A stretch of DNA of 64,000 bases from Methylovirgula sp963708155 (GCA_963708155.1 OY970183.1:496001-560000); one strand, 5' to 3'; shown: positions 21,681 through 32,397, numbered from the stretch's first letter. Made by a program: numbers and translations. The notes: generated from the letters alone by a model not told the origin.

Positions 21681-22940
21681 CTAGCCATGCCCTGCCCCCC
21701 TCAACTGCTTAGGATAATACTCATCAGAACCGAGTGTGGGAAGAGCCGCGGCGTCCCGGCCCATACGGCGTGCATAATGGAGTTCGGCGTTGCCGCGGGT
21801 CGTGAGTTGCAAAGCAGGCGTCAAAAACTTCCAAGATATGCACCGCTCGACGATGTTTGTGCATTCCTCGATTGTTAGGCCCGAGGCATGGGCCAGCGCG
21901 GAACGCTTGCGGACCCGCTTCGCAATTAGACCAAGCACCACCAGGATAGTCTCGCCGATCGGGCCTCTGCGCGAAAGTGCACCAGACCTAGCGAGGCGGG
22001 TTTGCCCAGCCCCGTGCAACACGGCGGCTGCTGGGGGGACGGCTAGCTCCGGCGGAAATGCCGAAGCGTCTCCCGCCAACACAGACCGGGCGGGAAATAA
22101 CGGATTCCAAGTTTTGCCGACGGCGGCTTCAGCCCAGAAAATGACAGGGACGTTGTCGGGACAACCGTGCTCGAAGACCAAGGCCGCACCAGTGTCACCG
22201 TAGCCCAACGGACAGTGGGGATGCTCGGTTCGCTCGGCGTAGCTTTTCAGGCCAGCCAAGAGTGCGGAACGCTCAGTCCGCGAGATGGGCAAATCTTGGA
22301 AGGTTGGGCAGCCTCGGACAAGCTCTGGCCCGAGATCCAGCAACTTCGCCACTCGCCCTTCGCCGCGACTAGTCGCAGAGTATGCGACAAGCACAAACTT
22401 TATTAGTCCAAGGGAATGCCACGATTTGATTGTTGAGTGAGCCCACAGGGCTGCGTAAAATTCGGCAACACGGTCGCCGGAACCAACAAAGTCATCGACG
22501 AGAACTATGAGCCGACATTTCGCATTGCGCATTTCCCGAATACTGGGATGGTTTAGAAATTGACTCGGATTTGTTCTGCACAATCCGCGCACTATCGCAG
22601 CGACGCGGCCCTCGCTTCCTATGTCTCCGCCCGAACCTACGGCGTCGGCCTCTTCGTTCTCCCTAAGATAGGGATCTGAAGGATCTGGCCATTCTCGTAC
22701 TGCAAAAAAGGCAACCGGGCCGGCGGCATTGCGCGCGGTCTCTGTTAGAAGGGAAACCAGTTGCCGCTCGAACTCGATGCCGGAAACGAGGACGAGCAAC
22801 TCCAACAACCGGCGTGCCAGCTCGCGATCGGGTAGGTCGAACTGGTTAATCCAATCTTGTCCGCGTGCCGTCTCTGAAAGCCGGAGTGCTAGCAACCGAG
22901 CCAAATTTATCGGCCTTTTAGCTTGGATAGCATGATCCAT
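21681..22940 (-). CDS. PRTase-like protein with C-terminal winged helix, putative retron effector
   Basis: 419 residues. The middle carries a phosphoribosyltransferase PRPP-loop signature, RLIVLVDDFVGSGDRVAEF (residues 143-161). The region 244-285 (PLGYGDTGAALVFEHGCPDN and PVIFWAEA) reads as the remainder of that fold. Residues about 325-395 look like a winged helix: ETILVVLGLIAKR, LTIEECTNIVERCISWKFL and a wing LQLTTRGNAELHY. A strong ribosome-binding site (GAAGGAGA) sits just before the ATG at 22940. It precedes the RT on the same strand, separated by the structured gap. From memory, retron surveys describe a class with PRTase/winged-helix partners (type III), which fits; the toxic or signalling activity is unknown. 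Confidence 0.8.
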   Translation of the reverse strand: MDHAIQAKRPINLARLLALRLSETARGQDWINQFDLPDRELARRLLELLVLVSGIEFERQLVSLLTETARNAAGPVAFFAVREWPDPSDPYLRENEEADAVGSGGDIGSEGRVAAIVRGLCRTNPSQFLNHPSIREMRNAKCRLIVLVDDFVGSGDRVAEFYAALWAHSTIKSWHSLGLIKFVLVAYSATSRGEGRVAKLLDLGPELVRGCPTFQDLPISRTERSALLAGLKSYAERTEHPHCPLGYGDTGAALVFEHGCPDNVPVIFWAEAAVGKTWNPLFPARSVLAGDASAFPPELAVPPAAAVLHGAGQTRLARSGALSRRGPIGETILVVLGLIAKRVRKRSALAHASGLTIEECTNIVERCISWKFLTPALQLTTRGNAELHYARRMGRDAAALPTLGSDEYYPKQLRGAGHG

Positions 22941-23261
22941 TCTCCTTCTCGGACATCAGCGGCCAGCACCTTACGTTCGTTGTGCCCGTCGACGCCTCCT
23001 CGCGGCCTTTCGATTTTTCCATCGAGGGGCGGTCGAAGGCACTCCTACCTCCTGGTTAGCATATGTCGATTAAACATGGACAACTAGGTAGATGCGCCAA
23101 ATACAGATCAAGTGGACGGGCACCGCCCTGAAATCCCATCGCGGGGTGCACGCTGATCGTCAACGATGCAGCAACTACTGCGCAATGCAAATAGCCCGCC
23201 CAAAACCATAGTCGCGGGGCTAGCTACGCAATCCGCCAAAAATCGAGGCTCCGGAAACCGC
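22941..23261. other. Intergenic region between nusB and the retron-like cassette
   Basis: No gene is seen. The main feature is an imperfect hairpin: GCCTTTCGA (23005-23013) pairs with TCGAAGGC (23033-23040) with one bulge, and inside it TCGAT/ATCGA can pair. It may end the nusB transcript or belong to the cassette leader. The promoter for the cassette should lie here, but I cannot point to convincing boxes. Confidence 0.4.
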
Positions 23262-23726
23262 CTACGCCTGCGCCTGAAACTCCTCAGCGCGAAACTGCCG
23301 CGCCAGCGTATCGAGCACCGCATTGATCATGCCCGCCTCGTCGCGCTCGAAAAAGGCTCCGGCGACATCGACATATTCCTTGATGACGACGCGCGCGGGC
23401 ACATCCTTGCGCTTCAGCAATTCATAGCTGCCGGCGCGCAGAATGGCGCGCATGACCGCATCGACGCGCACCAGCGGCCAGCCCTTGGCGAGCGTTCTGT
23501 CGACGGCGCGATCGATCGGCCCCTGCTCCGCTAAAACGCCGGAGAGAATGTCGCGGAAAAACGCGATCTCCGCCTCGTTATATTGCGTGCCTTCGATCTC
23601 ATTGCCGATCCAGAAGGATTCGAACTCGCTCTGCGTCTCCGCCAGGCCCTTGCCGGAGACTTCCATCTGATACAGCGCCTGCACGGCGGCAAGCCGCGCG
23701 GCGGCGCGTTGCGGAGCGCGTGCCAT
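23262..23726 (-). CDS. nusB: Transcription antitermination factor NusB
   Basis: 154 residues, all-helical NusB fold: RAAARLAAVQALYQMEVSGKG, FFRDILSGVLAEQGPIDRAV and VRVDAVMRAILRAGSYELL, VVIKEYVDVAGAFF. Binds boxA RNA with NusE during rRNA antitermination. Its ATG (23724-23726) overlaps the ribH stop (TGATG), so the two are translationally linked. A frameshift in ribH makes the two read as a single 329-residue ORF, which is an artefact. Confidence 0.94.
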   Translation of the reverse strand: MARAPQRAAARLAAVQALYQMEVSGKGLAETQSEFESFWIGNEIEGTQYNEAEIAFFRDILSGVLAEQGPIDRAVDRTLAKGWPLVRVDAVMRAILRAGSYELLKRKDVPARVVIKEYVDVAGAFFERDEAGMINAVLDTLARQFRAEEFQAQA

Positions 23727-24221
23727 CAGAGCGACCCCTGCCCGGCTTGCAGCCGATGCAGCGCCAGCGCGGCGCGTGCCGCGTCGCCGCCCTTGTCGCC
23801 CTGCTTCGGATCGGCCCGCACCACGGCCTGCTCCATGTCCTCGACCGTGAGGATGCCATTGCCGAGCGGCAATTTCTCGGCCAGCGCCAAGGTCCATCAG
23901 CGCGCGCGCGCTCTCGCCCGCGACAATATCGAAATGCGCCGTCTCGCCCCGCACGACGCAGCCAAGCGCGATGGCACCTTGAAAGGGCGCGCCCGCCGTC
24001 CGCGCCATGTCGAGCGCGATCTTCATCGCAATTGGAATTTCGAGCGCGCCCGGCACCTGCCAGCAGATATAGCGCGCATCGGCGGCTTTCAGCGCCGCGA
24101 TCGCGCCTTCGAGCAGATGCGCCGCGACCTCTTCGTAATAGCGCGCCTCGACGATGAGGAAGCGCGCGCCCTCGACGCTCGATTCCGCTTTTGATTTTTC
24201 ATGTCGGTGCGCTTCGGCCAT
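23726..24221 (-). CDS. ribH: 6,7-dimethyl-8-ribityllumazine synthase (one-base frameshift)
   Basis: Penultimate step of riboflavin synthesis. N-terminal part: ARFLIVEARYYEEVAAHLLEG, VPGALEIPIAMKI and GCVVRGETAHFDIVAGESAR with the catalytic His. After SARALMDL the frame is lost; dropping one base at about 23889 gives ALAEKLPLGNGILTVEDMEQA and an end overlapping nusB. Corrected length about 164 residues. Start ATG 24221 (MAEAHRHEK). Confidence 0.92.
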
Positions 24222-24302
24222 ATCATCCTGCTTTCCGGCCGTGACTAACAAGCGGGGCCGCCCGCGGCAAGCGCCACAAGTGCTCCAAAAGCGCGCGGAA
24301 GG

Positions 24303-25734
24303 CTAAAAATTGAAATCGACCTGGATGATTCCGGCGTCGACGGGACGGCCTCCGGCCAAAGTGATGGCCGGGCCCGGCGAGTTCGTGCAGATATTCGCCG
24401 AAAACCGTGACGGTGCTGATCGGGCGCCATTGCGCGGTCGCGATCAGATTGGTGCCGATATAGCTCGCTTTATCGTTCGGCGACAATGTCGCTGTGAGAG
24501 GCGTCGCGCGCGAGATATAGACCGCATCGTTGACCGAGGCGCGCCACACCACCTCCGGGCCGAGGCGCAGCGCGAAATCACGCGCCGGATTGAGCACCAG
24601 GGCCGGGTACGCTTCGATCAGATTTTCCAGTGTGTTGATGCCGATGTAATTCAGCAGTGTCGGACGCGGGAATGGCGCGCTGAACGTGCCGATGGTTTTG
24701 TTGTCGGGGCCACCGCTGCCGCTGAAATAGCTCGATTGAAACTGCACACCCGGCTGCCATAAGACGGGCTCGAACGTGTAAAGCACCCGCGTCGAGGTGC
24801 CGAAGGCCGAAATCGGCTGATCGTTGAACGTGCCAAATTGATAAGCGAAATCGCTGTCGAATTTGAGCGGGCCGTAGGCGCCCCACAGGCGACCGCCGAT
24901 GGTGTCGCGATCCTCATTGCCCATCGTCTGCATGTATTGCGCGCCGAGATTGCGCCGGTAAAAATAATATTCGTCGAGGCGAAGCAGATTGGGGACGAGC
25001 GGCTCACTCGCATAAACGGCGACAAAAGCACCGTTGTGTTTGTCAAAATCGGAAAACGCCGGCATTTGCGCGACGACCGGGCTCGAATAAACGAGATCGA
25101 GCGTGACGCGATTTAGAAGTTCGCTGTGAATGCGCACCCCGTCTTGCGTCGTGCGCACGTTTGAACTGTCGTTGACCCACACGAAGCGCGCCGAGCCGAG
25201 CGAAATCTCCTGCCGTCCGACGCGGGCGGTTACGCGCGCCGGGCCAATCGCCTCCTTCAATTCGACGAAGCCCTGCTGAAGGCGGCCATTATCCTGATCC
25301 GTAGCGCTCGGCTTTATTTTGCCGAAGGAATCGAAACGGCCGATCTGCGCGAAAACGGCAAGCTCGCGGTTGAAGTGCAGGTAGAAATCAAAGAGCGCGC
25401 GCTGCAGGTCATATGTATTTTGCGTGGGCGGCCGCAAAGCGTAGGCTTCGTTGTTTTGCGACCAGGCTTGCTCGCGGAATTCGCCGCCAAGAGAGATATA
25501 AGTCTCGGGGCCCAAGGCAATGTAGTGCAAATAGTCGAGCGGGTCGGTGCGCTTCGCGGGATCGGCGAGATAGCTGTAATCGAAGTCGTAGAATTCGAGC
25601 GGCGAGCCTTTGCCGAGCGAGAAATACTGCGCCTTCGCAGCTTCTCCAGGCACGCTGACGCCAAGCACCGTCGCCAGCAGCAGCGCGGCAGCGCGGCGCC
25701 GGTCCTTCCGTCCGCTTGGGCCAAATATCGACAA
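24303..25734 (-). CDS. Outer-membrane barrel of the alginate-export type (one-base frameshift near C-terminus)
   Basis: About 476 residues after correction. Signal peptide (AALLLATVLGVSVPGEAAKAQ), then repeated amphipathic strands with alternating aromatic residues: YISLGGEFREQAWSQNNEAY, FAQIGRFDSFGKIKP, GRQEISLGSARFVW, the last being typical of alginate-export porins. The reading frame breaks at about 24370 in a CCC run; removing one base gives AITLAGGRPVDAGIIQVDFNF and a stop at 24303-24305. The terminal phenylalanine is what outer-membrane barrels need for BAM-dependent insertion, which supports the correction. The transported compound is unknown. Confidence 0.8.
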
Positions 25735-25818
25735 GTGGGCAACCTGCGCTCGGGAATTTGGCTCAGATTAGATAATTTATCCCGATCATCAAAGCCGAAA
25801 GGCGATGATTTTCGGCCT

Positions 25819-26337
25819 TTACACTGCCTCAATTCGGCTGAGGCCAATCTGCCGCTGATAGGCGACGAGATCGAGGACAGGCCCCTCGCCGGCGAGGCTT
25901 GTCAAAAGGCCGTGGACCTGACCGCGATGATGCGTCTGATGATTGAAGAAATGCGCCAAGGCCGTTTCCAATTCCTGCTCGATCCGCGCCGGTTTCGAGA
26001 CGGGCTCATAGCGCAGCGGTGCCTTCAGGCGCGCGGCGTCGAGCCCCGCCACGAAGGCCATGATGCGCTCGTCCTCGCGGATTCGCGCGGCGTGCAAGTC
26101 CGCAAGCGAGTCATACAGGATAGCATCGAGCTGCGTCAGGATTTCTCCCTCGCCGGTGAAGCGTCGCATCCAGATGCGGTCGGTGACGAGCAAATGGTTG
26201 AGCGTACCATGCACCGATTTGAAGAAGGCGCCGCGGTCGGCGCGATAATCGGCGTCGCTGAGCAGCGCGGCGCGCTCGTAGACAAGTGCATTCGCCCAGG
26301 CATTGTAACCGGCGAACATCCGCCAATACGCCGACAT
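25819..26337 (-). CDS. DinB-family protein
   Basis: 172 residues from ATG 26337 (MSAYWRMFAGYNAWAN). DinB/YfiT four-helix fold with metal-ligand histidines in GTLNHLLVTDRIWM and ALAHFFNHQTHHRGQVHGLL. These proteins are thiol-dependent transferases or damage-inducible proteins of mostly unknown substrate. Its start lies 11 bases after the ribE stop on the same strand, so it may be cotranscribed with the riboflavin genes. Confidence 0.85.
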   Translation of the reverse strand: MSAYWRMFAGYNAWANALVYERAALLSDADYRADRGAFFKSVHGTLNHLLVTDRIWMRRFTGEGEILTQLDAILYDSLADLHAARIREDERIMAFVAGLDAARLKAPLRYEPVSKPARIEQELETALAHFFNHQTHHRGQVHGLLTSLAGEGPVLDLVAYQRQIGLSRIEAV

Positions 26338-26347
26338 TCGGTAATCC

Positions 26348-26958
26348 TCACTTCGCTTCGGCGAGGCGCGCCGCATAGCGCGCCATGAGATCGACTTCAA
26401 GATTGACGGCATCGCCCGTCTTGCGCGCGCCCCAGGTCGTCACCGCCAGCGTATGCGGAATGAGCAGAATGGAGAATTCGTCGCCCGTCGACGCTGTTGA
26501 CCGTCAGCGACGTGCCGTCGAGCGCGACAGAGCCTTTTTCGGCGATGAAACGCGCGAGTCGCGCGGCGCACGGCAAAGACAAAACGCGACATGCCGTCGA
26601 ACGGCTTCGACCGAGAGGATTTTCGCGACGCCATCGATATGGCCGGTGACGATATGGCCGCCGAGCTCGTCGCCGATCTTGAGCGAGCGCTCGAGATTGA
26701 GTCTGCGTGCCGGGCTGCCAGGTGCCCGCATTCGTGCGCTCCAGCGTTTCGGCGCCGACATCGACATCGATACCACGTGCGGCCGTTCGCGCTCGCCGCG
26801 CGCAACGACAGTCAGGCATGGACCTCCCGTCGCGATCGAGGCGCCAATGGCGATCGAGTCCGCCGGATAGGCGCAGGAAATGCGTACGCCGCTTCAGCGC
26901 GCCTTCGGCTGCAACGGATTCGACCGTCGCCGACATCGGTGATGATCCCCGTAAACAT
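26348..26958 (-). CDS. ribE: Riboflavin synthase alpha chain (about eight single-base shifts)
   Basis: Converts lumazine to riboflavin. The protein can be followed only by changing frame: MFTGIITDVGD at 26958, then VESVAAEGALKR, RISCAYPADSIAIGASI, GPCLTVVARGE, DVDVGAETLERTNAGTWQ, LNLERSLKIGDELGGHIVTG, DGMSRFVFAV, ARFIAEKGSVALDGTSLTVN and a normal end WGARKTGDAVNLEVDLMARY. Each join needs removal of one base (near 26924, 26889, 26790, 26769, 26704, 26599, 26567 and 26485). No stop codons or substitutions typical of decay are seen, so sequencing error is likely. Start overlaps the ribD end. Confidence 0.85.
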
Positions 26959-28076
26959 TCAGATGATCCGTTCGTATGCGCGCATGACGATCCTCGCCCG
27001 ACATGCGCCTGTCGCGCCCGCGCGGTAGAGCGTGGGATCGGCGAGCGCTGCCCGGCTCGGCGCGTCGAGCGCCGGCAGGCCCGCCCGGCCCAGCGCGCGC
27101 CGGACTTTGGAATATAATCACCTCGTCCGCCAGCCGCCGCGCGATCAGCGCCGCGGCAAGACGCGGGCCGCCCTCGCAGAAAATCCGCGTCAGCCCGCGC
27201 GCGCCGAGCCGGGTCAGCGCCGCATCGAGATCGAGCCGCCCGCTCTGATCGCGCGCTGACGCGCAGACGATTTCGACGCCCTGATCGGAGAGCCGCGCGG
27301 CAGCCTCCGACGACGCGCCCTCTACCGCGACGATGAGGGTCGGATGGCGTCGCGCCGTTTGCAGCAGCCGCGCGGAAACCGCTAAGCGAAGATGCGTAGT
27401 CGAGGACGATGCGCAAAGGCTTACGCTCTTCAAGTCCCGGCAAGCCGCACGGTCAATTGCGGATCGTCGGCCAGCGCCGTGCCGACGCCGACCATCACGG
27501 CGTCATGCATCGCGCGCAGCATATGCACGCGGCTATTTGCGACCGCGCCGGTGATCTTGAGGCGCGGCTTGCCCGGCGCGCCCGCCGCAAAGCCGTCCGC
27601 CGTCTCGGCCAGTTTTAGCGTCACCATCGGCCGCCCCGCGGTGACGCGCAGGATATGGCCGAGATTGGCGCGGCGCGCTGCCTCCGCGCAGAAGCCCCGT
27701 CTCGACCGCGATACCCGCGGCGCGCAGGCGTTCATGTCCCTGCCCGGCGACGCGCGGATCTGGGTCTTCCACCGCCGAGACGACCCGCGCCACGCCGGCT
27801 GCGATGATCGCGTCGGCGCAGGGCGGCGTACGGCCGATGATGGCTGCAGGGTTCGAGCGTTACATAGAGCGTCGCGCCCGCAGCGGCGGGGCCTGCCTCT
27901 TCGAGCGCCAGCACTTCCGCGTGCGGCCGGCCGCCGGGCGCCGTCGCGCCGCGGCCGATGACGACACCGTCCCTGACGATCAGCGCGCCGACGGCGGGAT
28001 TGGGCGCGACGACGCCCGAGGCCGCGCCGCGCGAAATTGAGCGCGGCGGCCATGAAACGCGCGTCGCGTCCGTCAT
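26959..28076 (-). CDS. ribD: Bifunctional riboflavin deaminase/reductase RibD (several single-base shifts)
   Basis: Second and third steps of the pyrimidine branch of riboflavin synthesis. Pieces in successive frames: MTDATR, MAAALNFARRGLG, VVAPNPAVGALIVRDG, GGRPHAEVLALEEAG and LYVTLEPC (zinc deaminase motifs HAE and PC..C, continuing as GRTPPCADAIIAAGV), then reductase pieces RPMVTLKLAETADGF, AMHDAVMVGVGTALADDP, KPLRIVLDYASSLS and LTRIFCEGGPRLAAALI. At least six shifts are needed, mostly one-base insertions. The extreme C-terminus is uncertain; I take the stop at 26959-26961 abutting ribE. Confidence 0.82.
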
Positions 28077-28104
28077 GCCATGTCGCGGCTCGGCGCGCGT
28101 GACA

Positions 28105-28617
28105 TCAGGCGCGCGTCGATCGTTTCGGCTTCGGCGCCTCGCTGCGCGGATCGTCCGGCATCGGCCGTCGCTGCGCGAGTTCGTCGATCAGCGTGTGGAA
28201 GTCGCGCGCCTCGCGGAAATTGCGATAGACCGAGGCGAAGCGCACATAGGCGACGCTGTCGAGCGAGCGCAGGCCCTCCATGACCAGTTCGCCGATCCGC
28301 TCGCTCTGCACTTCGGGCTCGCCCTGGCTTTCGAGCTGACGGACGATGCCGTTGACCATGCGCTCGACGCGTTCGGCATCGACCGGCCGCTTGCGCAGCG
28401 CGACCTCGATCGAGCGCATCAGCTTGTCGCGATCGAACGGGACGCGGCGCCCGGATTTCTTCACAACGGTGAGTTCGCGCAATTGCACGCGCTCGAACGT
28501 GGTGAAACGGCCGCCGCAATCAGGACAGACGCGCCGCCGGCGGATGGACGCGGCGTCCTCCGTCGGGCGCGAATCCTTCACCTGGGTTTCGAGACTGCCG
28601 CAATACGGGCACCGCAT
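28105..28617 (-). CDS. nrdR: Transcriptional repressor NrdR
   Basis: Nucleotide-sensing repressor of ribonucleotide reductase genes. 170 residues with an N-terminal zinc ribbon (MRCPYCGS and VCPDCGGRFTTFE) and an ATP-cone domain (VVKKSGRRVPFDRDKLMRSI through YVRFASVYRNFREARDF). The frame is intact even though both neighbours are broken. Order glyA-nrdR-ribD-ribE on the minus strand is common in alphaproteobacteria. Confidence 0.96.
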   Translation of the reverse strand: MRCPYCGSLETQVKDSRPTEDAASIRRRRVCPDCGGRFTTFERVQLRELTVVKKSGRRVPFDRDKLMRSIEVALRKRPVDAERVERMVNGIVRQLESQGEPEVQSERIGELVMEGLRSLDSVAYVRFASVYRNFREARDFHTLIDELAQRRPMPDDPRSEAPKPKRSTRA

Positions 28618-28673
28618 CGGGGCTCCTCAGATCACGAGGCGCCCGGTTAAAATGGCCGGACGCGCACGAGGCT

Positions 28674-29980
<1,307 letters not shown>

Positions 29981-30147
29981 GAGCGCAAATCCTGACAGAC
30001 GGCGGAGAAAAAGGCCGCGCGGGCGCGGCTTGGCCGATGGCCTTAACACGTCATTTTCAAAGCGTGAAGACAGCCCGCCTGCGACGAAGAGGCCTGTGGT
30101 TACAGGCCTTTATTGTTGCAGCGCACGCAAAATCGCACGAGCGCGGC

Positions 30148-31647
30148 CTATTGTTCGTCCATCGCCGGCAAGGCTTGCGGCGGCAGGGCGGTGCGGTTGA
30201 CGCCCGGCTGCGCCTGCGGATGCGGCGAGGACAGAGCCTGCTCCTCCTTGAGGAGCTGCGAGGGCTCCATCGCGTCGGAGGCTACCGAGCCGAGACCGTC
30301 GCGCTGGTAGATGTCGTCCCGGAACTGAACGATGCCGTCCGGCGTCGCCCATGCCGTGATATAGACCCAATAGACCGGCACCGGCGGGGTCAGCTGCACC
30401 TTGACCTGCTGGCCGGAATTGATGACGTCGTTGATGTGCTGGCGGTCCCAGCCGGGTGTGTCCTTCAGCAGCCAAGCCACGTAATCGCGCACGTCCTGCA
30501 CGCGGATGCAGCCGGAGGAGATGTAGCGAAAGTCGTCGCCGAACAGGCCGCGCTCCGCCGTATCGTGCATGTAGACGCCATAGGGATTGGGAATGTTGAT
30601 CCGCACCACGCCGAGAGCATTGACGTCGGAACCCGGATCCTGGCGGAACATGTAATTGATCGCCTGATCGGAATTCCAGTCGATCTGGTTCGGTTGCACC
30701 TCATTCCCCGCCTTGTCGAAGATGCGGATCTTGTGCTCGGTCAGATAGCCCGGGTCCGCCTGCATGCGCGGGATCAGGTCTTTTTTGATTATCGAGGCCG
30801 GAACGGTCCAGAACGGGTTGAAATCGATATCGGTCGCCTTGGTCATCATCACCGGCGACTGACGGTCGAAACGGCCGACGCCAGCGACGTGATGGGTGGC
30901 GACCACGCCGTTTTCCACGGTCTCGACCGCGGCCGCCGGGATGTTGGCCATCACGAACCGCTCGCCAAGATTGCCGGAAAACGCCTTCAGGCGCACCAGA
31001 TTGATCTGCAATTGGCGCAGCCGCACGTCGGCCGGCACATTCAAAGCCGAGAGCGTGTCCTTGTCGACAATGCCCGTCTGTTGGAGCCCGTGACGGGCCT
31101 GGAAATGCTTCACCGCGGCATAGACGAACGAGTCGAAGACCGGGGAATTGCCCGCGCTCGCATCGAGATCGCCGGAAGCGGCAAGACGGCGGCGCAAAAC
31201 CGAGACGACGTCGCCCTCCGAGCCGAGCCGCAGCACGCGCTGCGCCGGCACATTGGGCCAGCCGCCGCTCGAGACAAGTGCCTGATACCGGCTGATCGCG
31301 AGCGCGGTGGCGTCGAAGGTCGCCTGGGAGAGCACCGGCGTGGTGGAGCGGTGGACGGCCAGGTGCTCGTCGTCGTCGTATTGCTGCGCCCATTCGGCCT
31401 GGCCGAACCCGTCATCGCCCGCCATGGCGAGACGAGGAGCGCCCAGCACCAGAATCAAGCTGGCGGCCGCCAGGAACAGCCCGGAGGGTGAAAATTGAAC
31501 GGATAACCTTGCCAATGCACTCTCCAGCCATCTGCCCGTCGGGAGTATGCGCGACGCGGGCGCGCCTGACGGTCTTAATTTGTGTCCCTCGAAACCCGCC
31601 GCAAGAGGCTGCGACGACACCAGCCTTAGAGCTCTCGGGCAAATCAA
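30148..31647 (-). CDS. L,D-transpeptidase (YkuD domain) with peptidoglycan-binding domain
   Basis: Periplasmic enzyme making 3-3 cross-links or linking proteins to peptidoglycan. The ORF allows 499 residues, but the signal peptide (SPSGLFLAAASLILVLGAPRL, cited in part) starts about 50 residues in, so a non-ATG start near 31510-31500 is possible. A peptidoglycan-binding repeat (VFDSFVYAAVKHFQARHGLQ) precedes the catalytic domain, whose motif is YMHDTAERGLF then SSGCIRVQDV with the nucleophile Cys. It is downstream of the MarR-type gene ldtR on the same strand, matching the LdtR-LdtP pairing known from Liberibacter and rhizobia. Confidence 0.88.
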   Translation of the reverse strand: MICPRALRLVSSQPLAAGFEGHKLRPSGAPASRILPTGRWLESALARLSVQFSPSGLFLAAASLILVLGAPRLAMAGDDGFGQAEWAQQYDDDEHLAVHRSTTPVLSQATFDATALAISRYQALVSSGGWPNVPAQRVLRLGSEGDVVSVLRRRLAASGDLDASAGNSPVFDSFVYAAVKHFQARHGLQQTGIVDKDTLSALNVPADVRLRQLQINLVRLKAFSGNLGERFVMANIPAAAVETVENGVVATHHVAGVGRFDRQSPVMMTKATDIDFNPFWTVPASIIKKDLIPRMQADPGYLTEHKIRIFDKAGNEVQPNQIDWNSDQAINYMFRQDPGSDVNALGVVRINIPNPYGVYMHDTAERGLFGDDFRYISSGCIRVQDVRDYVAWLLKDTPGWDRQHINDVINSGQQVKVQLTPPVPVYWVYITAWATPDGIVQFRDDIYQRDGLGSVASDAMEPSQLLKEEQALSSPHPQAQPGVNRTALPPQALPAMDEQ

Positions 31648-31657
31648 GCTAAATCAT

Positions 31658-31682
31658 TTTGGTAAATGGGCACCAAATGGGC
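31658..31682. promoter_or_regulatory. Repeat motif in the ldtR-transpeptidase gap, possible LdtR operator
   Basis: TTTGGT (31658-31663) and ACCAAA (31672-31677) form an inverted repeat with an 8-base spacer, and AAATGGGC occurs twice exactly 11 bases apart (31664-31671, 31675-31682), one helical turn. It lies just upstream of the transpeptidase ORF and downstream of ldtR. LdtR control of this site is inference; no LdtR box was compared. Confidence 0.4.
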
Positions 31683-31884
31683 GGCGTTTTTGTGGCGCGG
31701 CGCAAACCGCGCGGCGGCAACGCGAAACTCGGCCCAGGCGCATAATTTTCGGGCATTTATCTCACAACTTGCCGAGCGAATGTCCAGCGCCTGAAACAAA
31801 AGCGGCGCCCCCACCCCGAAGGTGGGAGCGCCACTTGAAAATTGGCGGAAAGGGCGTCCCGCCGGCGCGGCGCAGACGAAGGGA

Positions 31885-32397
31885 TCAGAGGCGGAAACGA
31901 ATCTGGTCGGTCCAGAACCGCTCAAGCCGGTTGAGCGAATTGTTGAGCCGGCTGAACTCGTCGACCGAAATGCCCCCGATCTGCTCGACCGTCTGCACGT
32001 GCTTGTCGTAAAGCGCGGTGACGATATCGTGCACTTCCTTACCCTTCGGCGTCAGGCTGATGCGCACCGAGCGGCGGTCAAGCCGCGAACGCGCGTGATG
32101 CAGATAGCCCATCTCGACGAGCTTCTTCACGTTGTAGGAGACGTTCGAGCCGAGATAATAGCCGCGCGTGCGCAATTCGCCGGCGGTCAATTCCTTGTCG
32201 CCGATATTGTAGAGCAGCAACGCCTGGACCGAATTCACGTCGCAACGACCGCGCCGATCAAACTCATCCTTGATGACATCGAGCAGACGGCGATGCAGCC
32301 GCTCGACAAGCGTGAGAGCCTCGATATAGACGGGCTTCACTTCAATGCGATTGGTGCTGCGCGCCGGCATCACCTCAGATTTCAAAATGCTGTTCAT
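31885..32397 (-). CDS. ldtR: MarR-family regulator LdtR
   Basis: 170 residues from ATG 32397 (MNSILKSEVMPARSTNR). Winged-helix MarR fold: DVNSVQALLLYNIGDKELTA, recognition helix LGSNVSYNVKKLVEMGYLHH and wing SRLDRRSVRISLTPKGKEV. The close match in form and the transpeptidase gene next door identify it as LdtR, described in Liberibacter and rhizobia as a regulator of L,D-transpeptidase and osmotic tolerance. The ~440-base gap upstream probably holds its promoter. Confidence 0.85.
   Translation of the reverse strand: MNSILKSEVMPARSTNRIEVKPVYIEALTLVERLHRRLLDVIKDEFDRRGRCDVNSVQALLLYNIGDKELTAGELRTRGYYLGSNVSYNVKKLVEMGYLHHARSRLDRRSVRISLTPKGKEVHDIVTALYDKHVQTVEQIGGISVDEFSRLNNSLNRLERFWTDQIRFRL

Noticed and set aside
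23262..24251. A 329-residue ribH-nusB fusion protein
   Set aside because: The middle segment is not like either family. One inserted base in ribH explains it, and the restored ribH stop overlaps the nusB start in the usual way.
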